Shown here: positions 34,002-43,028 of the stretch, one piece after another | Numbering within the stretch: the first letter of the stretch is position 1 | Layout of the letters: each line of letters begins with the position of its first letter | From: Chloroflexota bacterium | GTDB taxonomy: Bacteria > Chloroflexota > Dehalococcoidia > JACPQD01 | Assembly (NCBI GenBank): GCA_016190665.1 | Contig: JACPQD010000021.1 | Location: 186,001 to 250,000, forward strand | Direction of reading: 5' to 3' | Length of the DNA stretch: 64,000 nt | Translations under genes and position numbers: made by a program | The notes under the pieces: generated by a model | What the model was told of the DNA's origin: nothing | Seen by the model: the letters and a program-made list of their open reading frames with translations, nothing else | Database searches by the model: none

Positions 34002-36215
34002 TCAGAAACGAGGAAGACGGATAATCCGGCCGCCAAAGGAGTTCAGCAACACTATCGTTACACTCGCTGCCATGGCAATCATCGCCCACACGGGGTGGAC
34101 CAGGCCCGTAACAGCCGCCGGAACGCCAATACCATTGAAGATAAAGGCCAGGGAGACATTTTGTACCGTCTTGGTGTAGCTGTTTTTGCCAATGCGATAG
34201 GCTTCCATGACGCCGGTCAAGCTTTCACCTATCAGGATGACGTCCGCCGACTCGATGGCGATGTCAGTTCCAGCGCCAACAGCTATGCCAACGTCCGCTT
34301 GCATGAGGGCCGGGGCATCATTGATGCCATCTCCAACCATAGCCACACGGCAGCCCTGCCGTTGTATCTTGCGTATCTCCTCAGCCTTATCGCTGGGGAG
34401 TACCTCCGCGAGCACCGTCTCAATACCTACCTGTCTGGCCACTACTCTGGCCGTCCGCCAGTTGTCGCCGGTGACCATGATAGGCTCGAGTCCGGCCTTT
34501 TTCATGCTCTCCACAGCCTCCGCTGCGTCTTCTTTGATGGTATCGCTGATTGCGATGACTCCGGCCGGCTGGTCATCGATTGCTGCCAGCACCACGGTCT
34601 TCCCTTCTTCCTCAAGCCTGACCTTGTCTTTTTCCAGCGCCGCAATGTCAGTGCCCTGTTCCTGGAGGAAACGAGCCGTGCCGGCGATTACCTTTTTGCC
34701 GTCAACACTGGCGGTCACACCTTTGCCGGGACAGGTCCGGAAGTCATCTGCCTTTCCCGGCTGAATATCCATGGCGGTAATATAGTCCACAATAGCGCGT
34801 GCCAGCGAATGCTCGGAGAGGGCCTCCACGGAAACAACCAGTCTCAGGAACTCGTTCCGGTCAACCTCATCCGTCAGTCCGATATCAGATACGGAAGGCT
34901 CCCCGCGGGTGATCGTCCCGGTCTTATCCAGGACTATCTTGCGCACATTCTTGAAGACTTGGAAGGCCTCGCCGGAGCGCATCAGGATGCCCTTCTCGGC
35001 GGCGATGCCGCCGCCCCGTATCATCGCCAACGGTGAAGCCATGCCGAGGGCGCAGGGATAGCCCATCACCAGGACGGCCAGGACGGCAAATACGGCGCGA
35101 CTGAAATCGGGGCTGCCGGTAATTGCCCATGACCCCAGCGTCCAGACGAGGAAGGCGATGCCGGCGGCAATGAGCACACCGGGCACGAAGTATTTCAGCA
35201 CTTGGTCAACAAGTATGAGGATGCCGGGCTTGAGGGCACGGGCTTCCTGAACACTTTGAGCGACCTTTTGCAGGAAGCTCTCGGCTCCCACGCGGGTCAC
35301 CCTTACTACCAGCGCTCCCGTCTGATTGATCGAGCCGCCGATGACTTCATCGCCCCTGCGTTTCTCAACCGGTATCGGCTCGCCGGTCACCAGCCTCTGG
35401 TCGATACTGGTATAGCCATCCTCTATGATGCCATCGACGGGCATGGATTCCCCGGGACGCACGCGCACCAGGTCCCCCTGCTGTACCTCGTTGATAGGGA
35501 CCTCCTCCTCCCTGCCATCACGTATTATGCGGGCCGTTGCTGGCTGGAGCGCCATGAGCCGCTTGATTGTCTGGGAACTGCGGGTGCGGGCCAGAAGCGA
35601 GACATAGCCCGAGAAAAGGTGATAAGCAGTGACAAACGTGGCCACGCCAAAGAAATCGGGGATGGGAAACCCGGCTCTGAAGAAGCCGATGAAGCCGCCG
35701 GTAAGCCCGGCGAAGGCGGCAAACTCCAAGAGGACATGCTGGTTAAGGATACCGCGCCATAGAGAAGCCCACGCCATCTTCTTGATGTGCCACGCCGGCC
35801 CGAACATGGTTGCCAGCGCCAGTACCAGCATCGGCCAGCGGAACCAGGGCTGGCGAAAGCCGAGCCACATCAGGACCATGAAAATCACCACGATTCCGGC
35901 GGCGCCGGCCCCAATCAGGAATTTTGTGCGTGCACTGCGGAGCTCAGCCTCCTCTTCCTCGAATGACCTTACCTTTTCGGGGTCACGCCAGGTGTAGCCC
36001 ATGTCCACAAGCGCGTCCTTAAGAAGCTGCGGGGTGACCCGTGCCGGGTTATACAGTACCAGGGCTTCCTCGTGGGCCAGGCTGATGCTGGCATCGCTTA
36101 CCCCGTCCAGGCGCATGAAAGCCCGGCGCAGCGCCTCAGTGCAGAAAGAGCACTGCATGCCGCCTATCTTTACCTGGAGCTTCTTCAGATTGCCAGTAGA
36201 CGCAATCGTGTTCAT
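34002..36215 (-). CDS. Heavy-metal-transporting P1B-type ATPase with YPC motif
   Basis: 737 residues. One N-terminal HMA domain (KIGGMQCSFCTEALRR, CXXC), eight membrane helices, actuator TGEPIPVEK, phosphorylation site VLDKTGTITRGE, SEHSLARAI (the HP-like signature), ATP site GDGINDAPALMQAD. The metal-binding helix reads MGYPCALGMASPL, so the first Cys of the usual CPC is Tyr. This variation affects metal choice in the family, so copper specificity cannot be assumed. The location beside merA and a Cys-bearing membrane protein suggests efflux of mercury or another soft metal, an inference. Confidence 0.88.
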   Translation of the reverse strand: MNTIASTGNLKKLQVKIGGMQCSFCTEALRRAFMRLDGVSDASISLAHEEALVLYNPARVTPQLLKDALVDMGYTWRDPEKVRSFEEEEAELRSARTKFLIGAGAAGIVVIFMVLMWLGFRQPWFRWPMLVLALATMFGPAWHIKKMAWASLWRGILNQHVLLEFAAFAGLTGGFIGFFRAGFPIPDFFGVATFVTAYHLFSGYVSLLARTRSSQTIKRLMALQPATARIIRDGREEEVPINEVQQGDLVRVRPGESMPVDGIIEDGYTSIDQRLVTGEPIPVEKRRGDEVIGGSINQTGALVVRVTRVGAESFLQKVAQSVQEARALKPGILILVDQVLKYFVPGVLIAAGIAFLVWTLGSWAITGSPDFSRAVFAVLAVLVMGYPCALGMASPLAMIRGGGIAAEKGILMRSGEAFQVFKNVRKIVLDKTGTITRGEPSVSDIGLTDEVDRNEFLRLVVSVEALSEHSLARAIVDYITAMDIQPGKADDFRTCPGKGVTASVDGKKVIAGTARFLQEQGTDIAALEKDKVRLEEEGKTVVLAAIDDQPAGVIAISDTIKEDAAEAVESMKKAGLEPIMVTGDNWRTARVVARQVGIETVLAEVLPSDKAEEIRKIQRQGCRVAMVGDGINDAPALMQADVGIAVGAGTDIAIESADVILIGESLTGVMEAYRIGKNSYTKTVQNVSLAFIFNGIGVPAAVTGLVHPVWAMIAMAASVTIVLLNSFGGRIIRLPRF

Positions 36216-36574
36216 GTTTCGCTCGCCCTCGCTTCCAGCCGCACGTCCGTCACCTCTGGCCGCCGGGCCAGGTCAGCACCAGCATGCTTGGTACCTTCCC
36301 GCGGAGCTGTGTTGCCAGCGCGCCCTTTGATACGGCCTCATTTACTTCCCCACCGAGCGCAACCCTCTGGCCGCCGCGCCTTAGGCGCTTACGGCGGCAA
36401 CATCGACAAAAGATTGTCGATAAGTCTCATGTCGCAACGCCGCCGCTGCAACTACGAGGAGACGCACCCATGGCGCCAACTGCCCCGAAGGGCCTTGTCT
36501 TCCGGGCGAAGTCCCGGACGACGCGTAGTACCTTACGAATGAAATTGCGCGCAAAGCGTGATGAATTTGATGTC

Positions 36575-36595
36575 TCCCCCTTTGCAAAAGGGGGA
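36575..36595. repeat. Palindromic repeat (CCCCCTTT-type)
   Basis: TCCCCC-TTTGCAAAA-GGGGGA hairpin, followed by ATTAAGGGGGATTT. This form is a common dispersed intergenic repeat in several bacterial phyla. Confidence 0.7.
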
Positions 36596-36649
36596 TTAAG
36601 GGGGATTTCCCCAGTTGGCCTTGTGAGGCAGCACGAAATCCCTCTCAAT

Positions 36650-36668
36650 CTCCCTTTGCGAAAGGGAG
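36650..36668. repeat. Palindromic repeat, second related copy
   Basis: CTCCCTTT-GCG-AAAGGGAG, inverted relative to the first copy 55 bp away; the pair can form a larger cruciform. Confidence 0.7.
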
Positions 36669-36714
36669 AGGTTTGGTTTCGGCTTCGCCGAGTTAGGTGG
36701 TAGTGCGACGTGTT

Positions 36715-37245
36715 TCAATCTTTTCGCTCTTCCTCGGACACCTGCAGAGCGTTATCCCATATCACCTTCTGAGGCTCCCCTTCGTACGGGGTAGTGCAAC
36801 AACCGCGGTTGATGGCCTGCACCCGCAGATGCAGCGCCCAGGCGAGCAAAGCCAGAGAGGCAATCCCGATGTAAAGCTGGAGCGGGGCAAAGAAGGTGAC
36901 TGCCCCGGAGAAGCCGAGCAGCAATAACACCAGCTTGTTGCAAACAGGGCAACCGACTGCCAGGAAGGAAAGAAGACCGCCCGATATGGCTCGGCCACTC
37001 GCGTCGGCCTTCGCCGACAGGGTAAATGTGCCGGCGATAAGTCCCGTCAGAAGCCCTGTCAGCGCCAGGATAACGTAGTCCTGCGTTCGGACCACCGTCG
37101 TGCGAACAAAGAACGGGTTGTCAATAATGGCGCTTGCTATTCCAATCAGGACCAGAGCGACGGTACTGGCAGCAGCGGCGATCAGCCAACTCCGCAGTGT
37201 GAAAAGTTGGAAGACAGACCTCCACGGCAACAGCCATGATTCCAT
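36715..37245 (-). CDS. Four-helix membrane protein with CPVC motif (mercury transport-like)
   Basis: 176 residues from ATG 37245, with GGGAGG seven bases upstream. Four membrane helices; the third begins AVGCPVCNKLVLLLLGFSG, a CXXC at the membrane face, and the cytoplasmic tail has NRGCCTTPYEG with vicinal Cys. MerT/MerC-type mercury importers also use a membrane Cys pair plus a cytoplasmic pair, and merA is the next gene upstream, 68 bp away. It does not look like classical MerT by sequence, so this is a functional analogy. Confidence 0.6.
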   Translation of the reverse strand: MESWLLPWRSVFQLFTLRSWLIAAAASTVALVLIGIASAIIDNPFFVRTTVVRTQDYVILALTGLLTGLIAGTFTLSAKADASGRAISGGLLSFLAVGCPVCNKLVLLLLGFSGAVTFFAPLQLYIGIASLALLAWALHLRVQAINRGCCTTPYEGEPQKVIWDNALQVSEEERKD

Positions 37246-37312
37246 TATCGGACCTCCCAAAGTAACTACTGAGAGACTACTACTACGCTACTGAAGTCAG
37301 ATAACTGGCAGT

Positions 37313-38716
37313 CTATTCCACGCAACAACTCATGCGCGTTATGTCCCGCCGGAACGATTGAGCCACCAGCTTGATGGATTCGGACATCGTGGGAAAGACG
37401 TGTACGGTATCAATTATGTCGTCAACGGTGAGTTTGAATTTTACCGCTAGCGCCGCCTCGTGGATGAGGTCTGCGGCCAGCGGCGCCACCATGTGTACGC
37501 CTACGATGACAAGGGTCTCCGGATCAACGACCATCTTCACCAGGCCCCGCGTCTCGTTCACGATTCTGGCCTTCGGTATCTGGCCTATCCTTACCGTTCG
37601 ACAGAGACAGACTTTGTAACGACCCATGAATTCGTCCTCGGTAAGCCCCACGGCGGCTACCTGCGGGTCAGTGAATACGGCCCTGGGCACCGAATTGTAA
37701 TCAATCGTCTTCTTCGTCCCTTCGAGGGCATTGCCGGCAGCTATGTAGCCTTCCTTGGCCGCCACCGTCTCCAACTGAAGCTTACCGACCACATCTCCCG
37801 CTGCCCAAATGTGGGGCGCTGAAGTGCGCATCTGATCGTTCACCTCGATGAACCCGCGCGAATCGATTTCGACTCCGGCTGCTTCGAGGCCCATATGATC
37901 ACTATTCGGAGTTACACCCGTCGCCATCAGCAACTCCTCGGCCCGAACGGAGATTGGCCGCATGTCCACGCTGGCCTCCACGATCTTGACGTTCCCTTCC
38001 TCCCGAACTTCCTGGATGTCGACCCCCACGTGGATATCGATCCCTTCTTCCTCCAGAACGCGCCTGAGCTCCTCGGCCACCTCCCCCTCGGTGAGGGGCA
38101 GGATCTGATTCTCCCTCTCCAGCACCGTAACCCTGGCGCCGAGTCGAGCAAACATCTGAGCGAACTCCAGACCGACGGGGCCTCCCCCGACAACAACGAT
38201 GGACTTGGGCAACCGCGGCAGGCTCAGCGCTTCACGATGCGTGAGATAGTGGACCCTCTCTATCCCCCTGAAGGGCAAGAGGCGAGGTCTCGAGCCGGTG
38301 GCGATAACAAATCTGTCTGCTTCCAGCCTTTGTCCCTGGACGTCTACCCCTTGAGGAGTTATAAACTTGGCCGCACCCTCTGTCGCTGTAATCCCCAGGT
38401 CGGCGATGACACGCAGGTAGTTGCTCTCCCTGAGCGAAGCCACTATCTCATCCTTCTCCCGAAAGGCAGCGGCAAAATCAACCGACGGCGGCTGAATACT
38501 CTTGCTTGCTTGAAAGCGCGTATGCAGGCAATGATGGTAGTCGCTGCCAACTTCAAGAAGCATTTTGGAAGGCACACAGCCGACGTTGACGCACGTGCCG
38601 CCCCACGGAAGTCCGGCGTTGATAAGAACAGCTTTCGCACCCAGCTCCGACGCTCGCGCAGCGGCCGCAAACCCCGCTCCGCCGCCGCCGATGATTATCA
38701 GGTCGAATCTCTCCAC
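37313..38716 (-). CDS. merA: Mercuric reductase
   Basis: 467 residues. FAD motif LIIIGGGGAGFAAAARA, redox-active GGTCVNVGCVPSK, NADPH motif SIVVVGGGPVGLEFAQMF, FAD motif HIWAAGDVVG, VHVFPTMSESI and a C-terminal MSCCVE. The terminal vicinal Cys pair that hands Hg(II) to the active site is the trait that separates MerA from other family members. No NmerA domain. It reduces Hg(II) to Hg(0) in the cytoplasm with NADPH. No merR is visible. It leads a minus-strand set with the membrane protein and the P-type ATPase. Confidence 0.9.
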   Translation of the reverse strand: MERFDLIIIGGGGAGFAAAARASELGAKAVLINAGLPWGGTCVNVGCVPSKMLLEVGSDYHHCLHTRFQASKSIQPPSVDFAAAFREKDEIVASLRESNYLRVIADLGITATEGAAKFITPQGVDVQGQRLEADRFVIATGSRPRLLPFRGIERVHYLTHREALSLPRLPKSIVVVGGGPVGLEFAQMFARLGARVTVLERENQILPLTEGEVAEELRRVLEEEGIDIHVGVDIQEVREEGNVKIVEASVDMRPISVRAEELLMATGVTPNSDHMGLEAAGVEIDSRGFIEVNDQMRTSAPHIWAAGDVVGKLQLETVAAKEGYIAAGNALEGTKKTIDYNSVPRAVFTDPQVAAVGLTEDEFMGRYKVCLCRTVRIGQIPKARIVNETRGLVKMVVDPETLVIVGVHMVAPLAADLIHEAALAVKFKLTVDDIIDTVHVFPTMSESIKLVAQSFRRDITRMSCCVE

Positions 38717-38795
38717 GTTTCAGCCTCCGGTGGTTCCAATGTATGCGAACGCATACCCGAATGCGCTCCGTGTTTCTCGTATCGGTGACCAGGGC

Positions 38796-39047
38796 CTAAA
38801 GATACTTCCTTTTCAGCCCGGACTTTCTTTCCCCTTTCACCCCTTTTCGCTTTTCGAACGCGACGTGACCCTTGATCTGCTTTGCCGCGGCCTTCGGATC
38901 GAGATAGTACCAGGCCGCATCCTTGGCGACCTTGTCGCCGACCACGACATCATAGTAGCCCGCATGCCCCTTCCACCAGCATTCGTAGTCGGTTGCGCTC
39001 TCTCTGAAGTACTCCTTCTTTATTGATTCCGGAGGGACGTTGATTCC
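38796..39047 (-). pseudogene. DUF427 protein, C-terminal remnant lacking its start
   Basis: An open stretch of 83 codons ending at TAG 38798-38796. It starts abruptly at NVPPESIKKEYF after an in-frame TGA (39050-39048) and continues WWKGHAGYYDVVVGDKV, DAAWYYLDPKAAAKQIKGHV, the core of DUF427. About 25 N-terminal residues of the family are missing, and no usable start codon is present. The upstream sequence is the tail of a solute-binding protein gene, so recombination has replaced the 5' end. The stretch after the stop resembles that after the second remnant at 42767-42964. Confidence 0.75.
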
Positions 39048-39067
39048 TCAGAACGCAAACACCCCCA

Positions 39068-40749
39068 CTACTTCGCCAGCCACATCTCCTGGTAGGCATA
39101 AGCATTCGAGAATTCTACTGGTGGAGTAAAGCCCCTGACTTCTCTCCACCAAACGTAAGGCGCTTTGACCCAATACACTATGGCAATCGGGACGTCCCTG
39201 AACAGGACTCGCTGCATCTCCCAGACAATCTTGCGACGTTCCGCAGCGTCAATGGTTCGCGACTGCTTGGCATGTAGCTCGTCGTAATATGGATTACTGT
39301 ATCCGGTCCAGTTCCTGCCAGCCTTACTTAAGTAGAAGTCGCCCAAGGTTACGTCCGGGTCCTGCACTTTACTGCTAACGCCGCCTTCAGCGATGCCAAA
39401 GGCTTTCTTGTATTGCGTATCCTGGTAGACTGCCGTCTCTCTTACCTTCAGGTCGAGATCGATGCCAATGGCAGCGGCCGCATCCTTTATGACGACACCT
39501 GTGTCCTCGTGACTTTTGACCGCCCTGACCAGCATCTCAGATTGGAACCCGTTGGGGAACCCTGCCTCAGCCAGCAGTCGCTTAGCGCCTTCGATGTCTG
39601 GTTTGGCGTAGCCAGCCACCTTGACCATCTCCTCCTCGGGGAGGGCCCATTCCCCGGGCGGCTGGGCAGACATGCCTATTATGCCCGCTCCTTCCAGCCC
39701 GGTCGCCACCATTCTCTTCCGGTCAAAGGCCAGGCTTATCGCCTGGCGCACCCGAACATCGCTCCAGGGCGCCTGGTTCAGGTTGAAGATCACACCGTAC
39801 CAGGCGGGATGGAATTCCCACTTAAGCGCTATCTTATCAGATAGTTGTTGTTCGATAATCTTCGTCTGGGACACGCTCATCATGGGGAACGGCGCCCACC
39901 AGAGGATGTTCCTGGTCCTGAGGGCGGCAAATCTAGCGAAGGAATCCTTGATTATGTAACCCTTGACGCCGTCCAAATAGGGGCGGTCTTTGACGAAATA
40001 GTCAGGATTCTTCACGAGCTCCCAGCCGACCCCGCTGGTGTAGCTTTTGAACTTGAAGGCGCCGCTCCCCAGGACGGTCTTCCTCATGTCATTGTCGTTG
40101 GCCAAGACCACGTGCTTCGGCATGATCGCGAAATAGAGGTAGCCAAGAGGGGAATGAAGTATCCCTGCGGATGGCTTAGCGTGACCTTGACGGTGTAATC
40201 ATCCGGGGTATCGATATTGGTGATTGCCGCAAGCTCCTGTTTTCGGGGGCTCCTCGCCATCCCCTTTTGAGGATTGCGGATTCTATCGAGGGTCAATTTC
40301 ACGCTCTCTGTGGTGGCAGGAACGCCGTCGTGGAACTTTGCCCCCTTAACCAGGCTGAAGGTATAGACCTTGCCATCGGGGCTTACCTGCCAACTGGTCG
40401 CCAGATCAGGTACTAGCTTGAATTCTGGCCAGGCATGGGGATCCGGTTTCAGCAAATTATTATAAGTTGCCGCCGTAATCGCGTAAGTAAACGATGTTTC
40501 CTCCTGGTGAACATCAAGGCTCGGCGGGTCTCCGCCTACGCCGATGGTCAGCATCCCGCCGTTGCGTGGCTGCTCCGCCGCTGGCTTAGGGGTCGCGGCG
40601 GGCGGGGCGGGCTTCGCGGTGGCTGCTGGCTTTGCCGCCGGCTTGGGGGCAGCCGCGGGGGCGGCTGCAGGTGCGCAGCTTGCCACAAGCAGCGATAAGC
40701 CTGCCCCGACGCAGATCCGGGCGATCATGGACAGCCATGTCTTGTGCAC
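39068..40749 (-). pseudogene. ABC solute-binding lipoprotein (SBP family 5), frameshifted
   Basis: Two frames together make a family 5 (peptide/nickel/opine-type) solute-binding lipoprotein of about 560 residues. The first runs from GTG 40749 (AAGGAGG upstream), with lipobox VASCAP, a Pro/Ala/Lys linker and GGMLTIGVGGDPPSLDVHQE, to about 40140. There the frame shifts by one: the continuation reads FAIMPKHVVLANDND in the other frame to 39068, ending YQEMWLAK. The paralogue at 49005 is intact through this point (YFSVIPKHVAL). Either a real inactivating indel or a sequencing error. No permease genes are near. Confidence 0.8.
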
Positions 40750-40867
40750 GTGGGAGGACCTCCTTCGAATAGCCTGATCACGGGCAAACTTTCGTAATAT
40801 CCGGGCCAACGCCCCTCTAGTTGGTTGGAGCGTCTCCTGCTCTGAAGTGATGACTACTCCGAACCCG

Positions 40868-42559
40868 CTATTTCGCGAGCCAGACGTGCTCCATCTTAGT
40901 AGCGTAAAAGTGATGAGGAGCTTTCACAAAACCTTTCACCTGCACCCAGTGCGGGACGATCCTCACATACCAGAAATACACGATATTTACAGAGTCAGTC
41001 AAGGCAACCTTTTCCATCTCATTGACGAGCTTCTTACGCTCGGCAACGTCCAACGTTCTGGTCTGCTTTTCGTATAGCTCCGTGAACTTCGGATTTTCAT
41101 ACCTGGTAGCATTCAGCCCCGCATTAGGGAGCCAGTACTGGCTCAGGGTCTCGTCAGGATCAGGCAATGCGGCAGCAATGCCAAGACTCAGCACTTCGAA
41201 GTCGCCCCTGACCCTGAGGTCAGTGTGCGTCGCCGTTTCGAATAGTTGTACCTCGGAGTGAACGCCTATCTTACCCAACTCAGCATTGGCGAAAACCGCA
41301 GCTGGCTCATGGCCGGGGTGTTTTCGAGTAGTTATGGACGTCTTGAAACCATTCGGGAAGCCTGCGTCAGCCAACAGCTTCTTGGCCATAGCCACGTTTG
41401 CCTCTTTATCAGGGCCATAGCCCGGCATCATGGCTAGCTCTTGCTCAGAATGGCCCCATCCCCAGAAGGGGGGGAACACTCCTCCCACAATCCCAGCGCC
41501 ATCAACGATCACCTTCACGGCTTTGTCACGGTCGAGAGCGTAGCTAATCGCTTGCCTCACCCGCACATCGGTAAAGGGGGCCTTTCGAGAATGGAGACCG
41601 ATACCCTGGGACAGGCCCTGCGGCCCTCGCTGAAGCACTATTTTCTCCGGCATGGTTGCCTCTATGGTTTTTGCCTGGGCCACTGATATTCCCGGGGTTC
41701 CGCGTATCAGCAAGATATTGCCCGCCCTCAGCGCCGCGAAGCGGGTGAAGGAATCGGGCACAACATAGACAGTTATCTCGTCCAGGTACGGCCGCCCTTT
41801 GATGAAGTAGTCTGCATTCTTCATCACCCGGCCGCTAACACCCCTCGTCAGGGCCCTGAATTTGAAGGGACCAGTGCCTACTGCGGCCCTCTTCATATCG
41901 CCTTCCTTTTCAACAACGTGCTTGGGAAGGATCATCATCCAGGGGCTGGCGAGCATGGGCAGGAAAGAAGCGCTTGGATAGGAGAGGATTATTCTGAGGG
42001 TATTGCCGTCAGGGGCCTCGATCTTGCTGACCACCTGGAGGAAGTCTCGCCTCAGGCTCCTGGTCCCCGCAGGGGGATTCTTAATCCTTTCCAGGCTATA
42101 CTTCGCGTCCTGTGAAGTGAAAGGCGCGCCATCGTGGAACTTGACCCCCTTGTGCAAGCGGAAGGTGTATGCTGTCCCGTCGGCGCTAACCTCCCAGCCC
42201 TCGGCGAGATCGGCTATCACTTTCGTGGTATCCAGAGGGCCAGCCTGCACCACGCCGTTGTAGACGGGAGCAATTATGTTGATGACGGCCCCAGCCGCTT
42301 CCTGGTGCGGATCAAGGCTGGGCGGATCCGACTCAGAGCCGATGGTCAGATGACCACCGTAGGTTGGCTGCGCCGCTGGCTTTGGAGTTGGAGCCGGACC
42401 CGCAGGCTTCACAGTCGGCGCTGCCGCCGGAGCCTTGGTCGGAGCTGGCGCTGGCTTCGGCGTGGGAGCCGGCGCGGGGGGACTCGCTGGAGCGCAAGCC
42501 AGCAAAAGCCCCACCATCAACCACAAGGCCATCGATGCTGTTCGGGATCGTTTTGACAT
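40868..42559 (-). CDS. ABC solute-binding lipoprotein, family 5
   Basis: 563 residues. Lipobox LLLACAP at about 22, a linker of PAPAPTPKPAPAPTK type, then the SBP_bac_5 domain: HLTIGSESDPPSLDPHQE, FRLHKGVKFHDGAPFTSQDA, PLVQAISYALDR-like DVRVRQAISYALDRDKAV and C-terminal HVWLAK. Family members deliver peptides, metals-chelates, opines or unknown ligands to ABC permeases. GGGGAGGTG precedes the ATG. It is diverged from the two other copies in the window (39068, 49005), which are closer to each other. Confidence 0.9.
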   Translation of the reverse strand: MSKRSRTASMALWLMVGLLLACAPASPPAPAPTPKPAPAPTKAPAAAPTVKPAGPAPTPKPAAQPTYGGHLTIGSESDPPSLDPHQEAAGAVINIIAPVYNGVVQAGPLDTTKVIADLAEGWEVSADGTAYTFRLHKGVKFHDGAPFTSQDAKYSLERIKNPPAGTRSLRRDFLQVVSKIEAPDGNTLRIILSYPSASFLPMLASPWMMILPKHVVEKEGDMKRAAVGTGPFKFRALTRGVSGRVMKNADYFIKGRPYLDEITVYVVPDSFTRFAALRAGNILLIRGTPGISVAQAKTIEATMPEKIVLQRGPQGLSQGIGLHSRKAPFTDVRVRQAISYALDRDKAVKVIVDGAGIVGGVFPPFWGWGHSEQELAMMPGYGPDKEANVAMAKKLLADAGFPNGFKTSITTRKHPGHEPAAVFANAELGKIGVHSEVQLFETATHTDLRVRGDFEVLSLGIAAALPDPDETLSQYWLPNAGLNATRYENPKFTELYEKQTRTLDVAERKKLVNEMEKVALTDSVNIVYFWYVRIVPHWVQVKGFVKAPHHFYATKMEHVWLAK

Positions 42560-42594
42560 GGTACACCTCCCCAGGGTTGACTACCACCAACCTG

Positions 42595-42681
42595 TCAAGT
42601 CATCTTCAGCAGTTCATCCCAAGCAACTCGCAACTTCACTTCTTTGGTGACCGGCCTGAAATAGTTGCACCACAGGCTCAT
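42595..42681 (-). CDS. Possible 28-residue peptide
   Basis: A short ORF (MSLWCNYFRPVTKEVKLRVA...) with AAGG bases just ahead of its ATG, in the gap before the solute-binding protein gene. No family recognised. Offered as low confidence because of its size. Confidence 0.3.
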   Translation of the reverse strand: MSLWCNYFRPVTKEVKLRVAWDELLKMT

Positions 42682-42766
42682 TACCTTGTCCTTCTGCGGT
42701 CCCCGCACACAACGACGTCGATCAGGTCCGCACTTCTGGTTATAGGAATGGTCTCCTCGAGACCCT

Positions 42767-42964
42767 TTAAAAGGACTGGGGCAGTGTTCCGTCCTCCACC
42801 AAGTAGTGGATGGTGACGCCGGCGCCGGTATGCCCTTGCGGGCACCCGTTCACGTTACCCGAATGCGCTCCGCGTTTCTTCGCACCATTGACCAGGGCCC
42901 AAAGATATTTCCTCCTCAGTGGCTTTGTCACCAGCACCGCCCCCTCCCATGTGGCTCTGGCCAT
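42767..42964 (-). pseudogene. DUF427 gene with internal deletion
   Basis: It starts at ATG 42964 with AGGAGG nine bases upstream, and the first 12 codons (MARATWEGAVLV) are the normal DUF427 N-terminus. The frame then jumps to TKPLRRKYL, matching the last codons of the remnant at 38796 (SGLKRKYL) and the non-coding bases after it. About 75 internal codons have been lost. The tail (GAKKRGAHSG...) is translated former non-coding sequence. Together with the other remnant it shows that an intact DUF427 gene once existed in two copies. Confidence 0.75.
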
Positions 42965-43028
42965 ATCGTTCCGCCTCCTGTTGTCTTTGACAGGCATCTT
43001 CGCGCTGTGTCCGGAGCATCCTGACACG

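Larger units (their letters stand above)
36216..36714. other. Intergenic region with palindromic repeats
   Basis: About 500 bp between the ATPase and the small membrane protein. No frame with convincing coding character was found on either strand. Two related palindromic repeats lie at 36575-36595 and 36650-36668. Confidence 0.5.

Noticed and set aside
36216..36340. Short minus-strand frame upstream of the P-type ATPase that overlaps its start
   Set aside because: It has no usable start codon and no recognisable motif; the repeats nearby suggest non-coding sequence.
39048..39050. In-frame UGA before the DUF427 remnant as a third selenocysteine
   Set aside because: The sequence before the UGA is solute-binding protein tail and non-coding, not a DUF427 N-terminus, and DUF427 has no Cys at that place.
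40120..40150. Programmed frameshift in the solute-binding protein gene
   Set aside because: No slippery heptamer or stimulatory structure was seen, and the intact paralogues need no shift.
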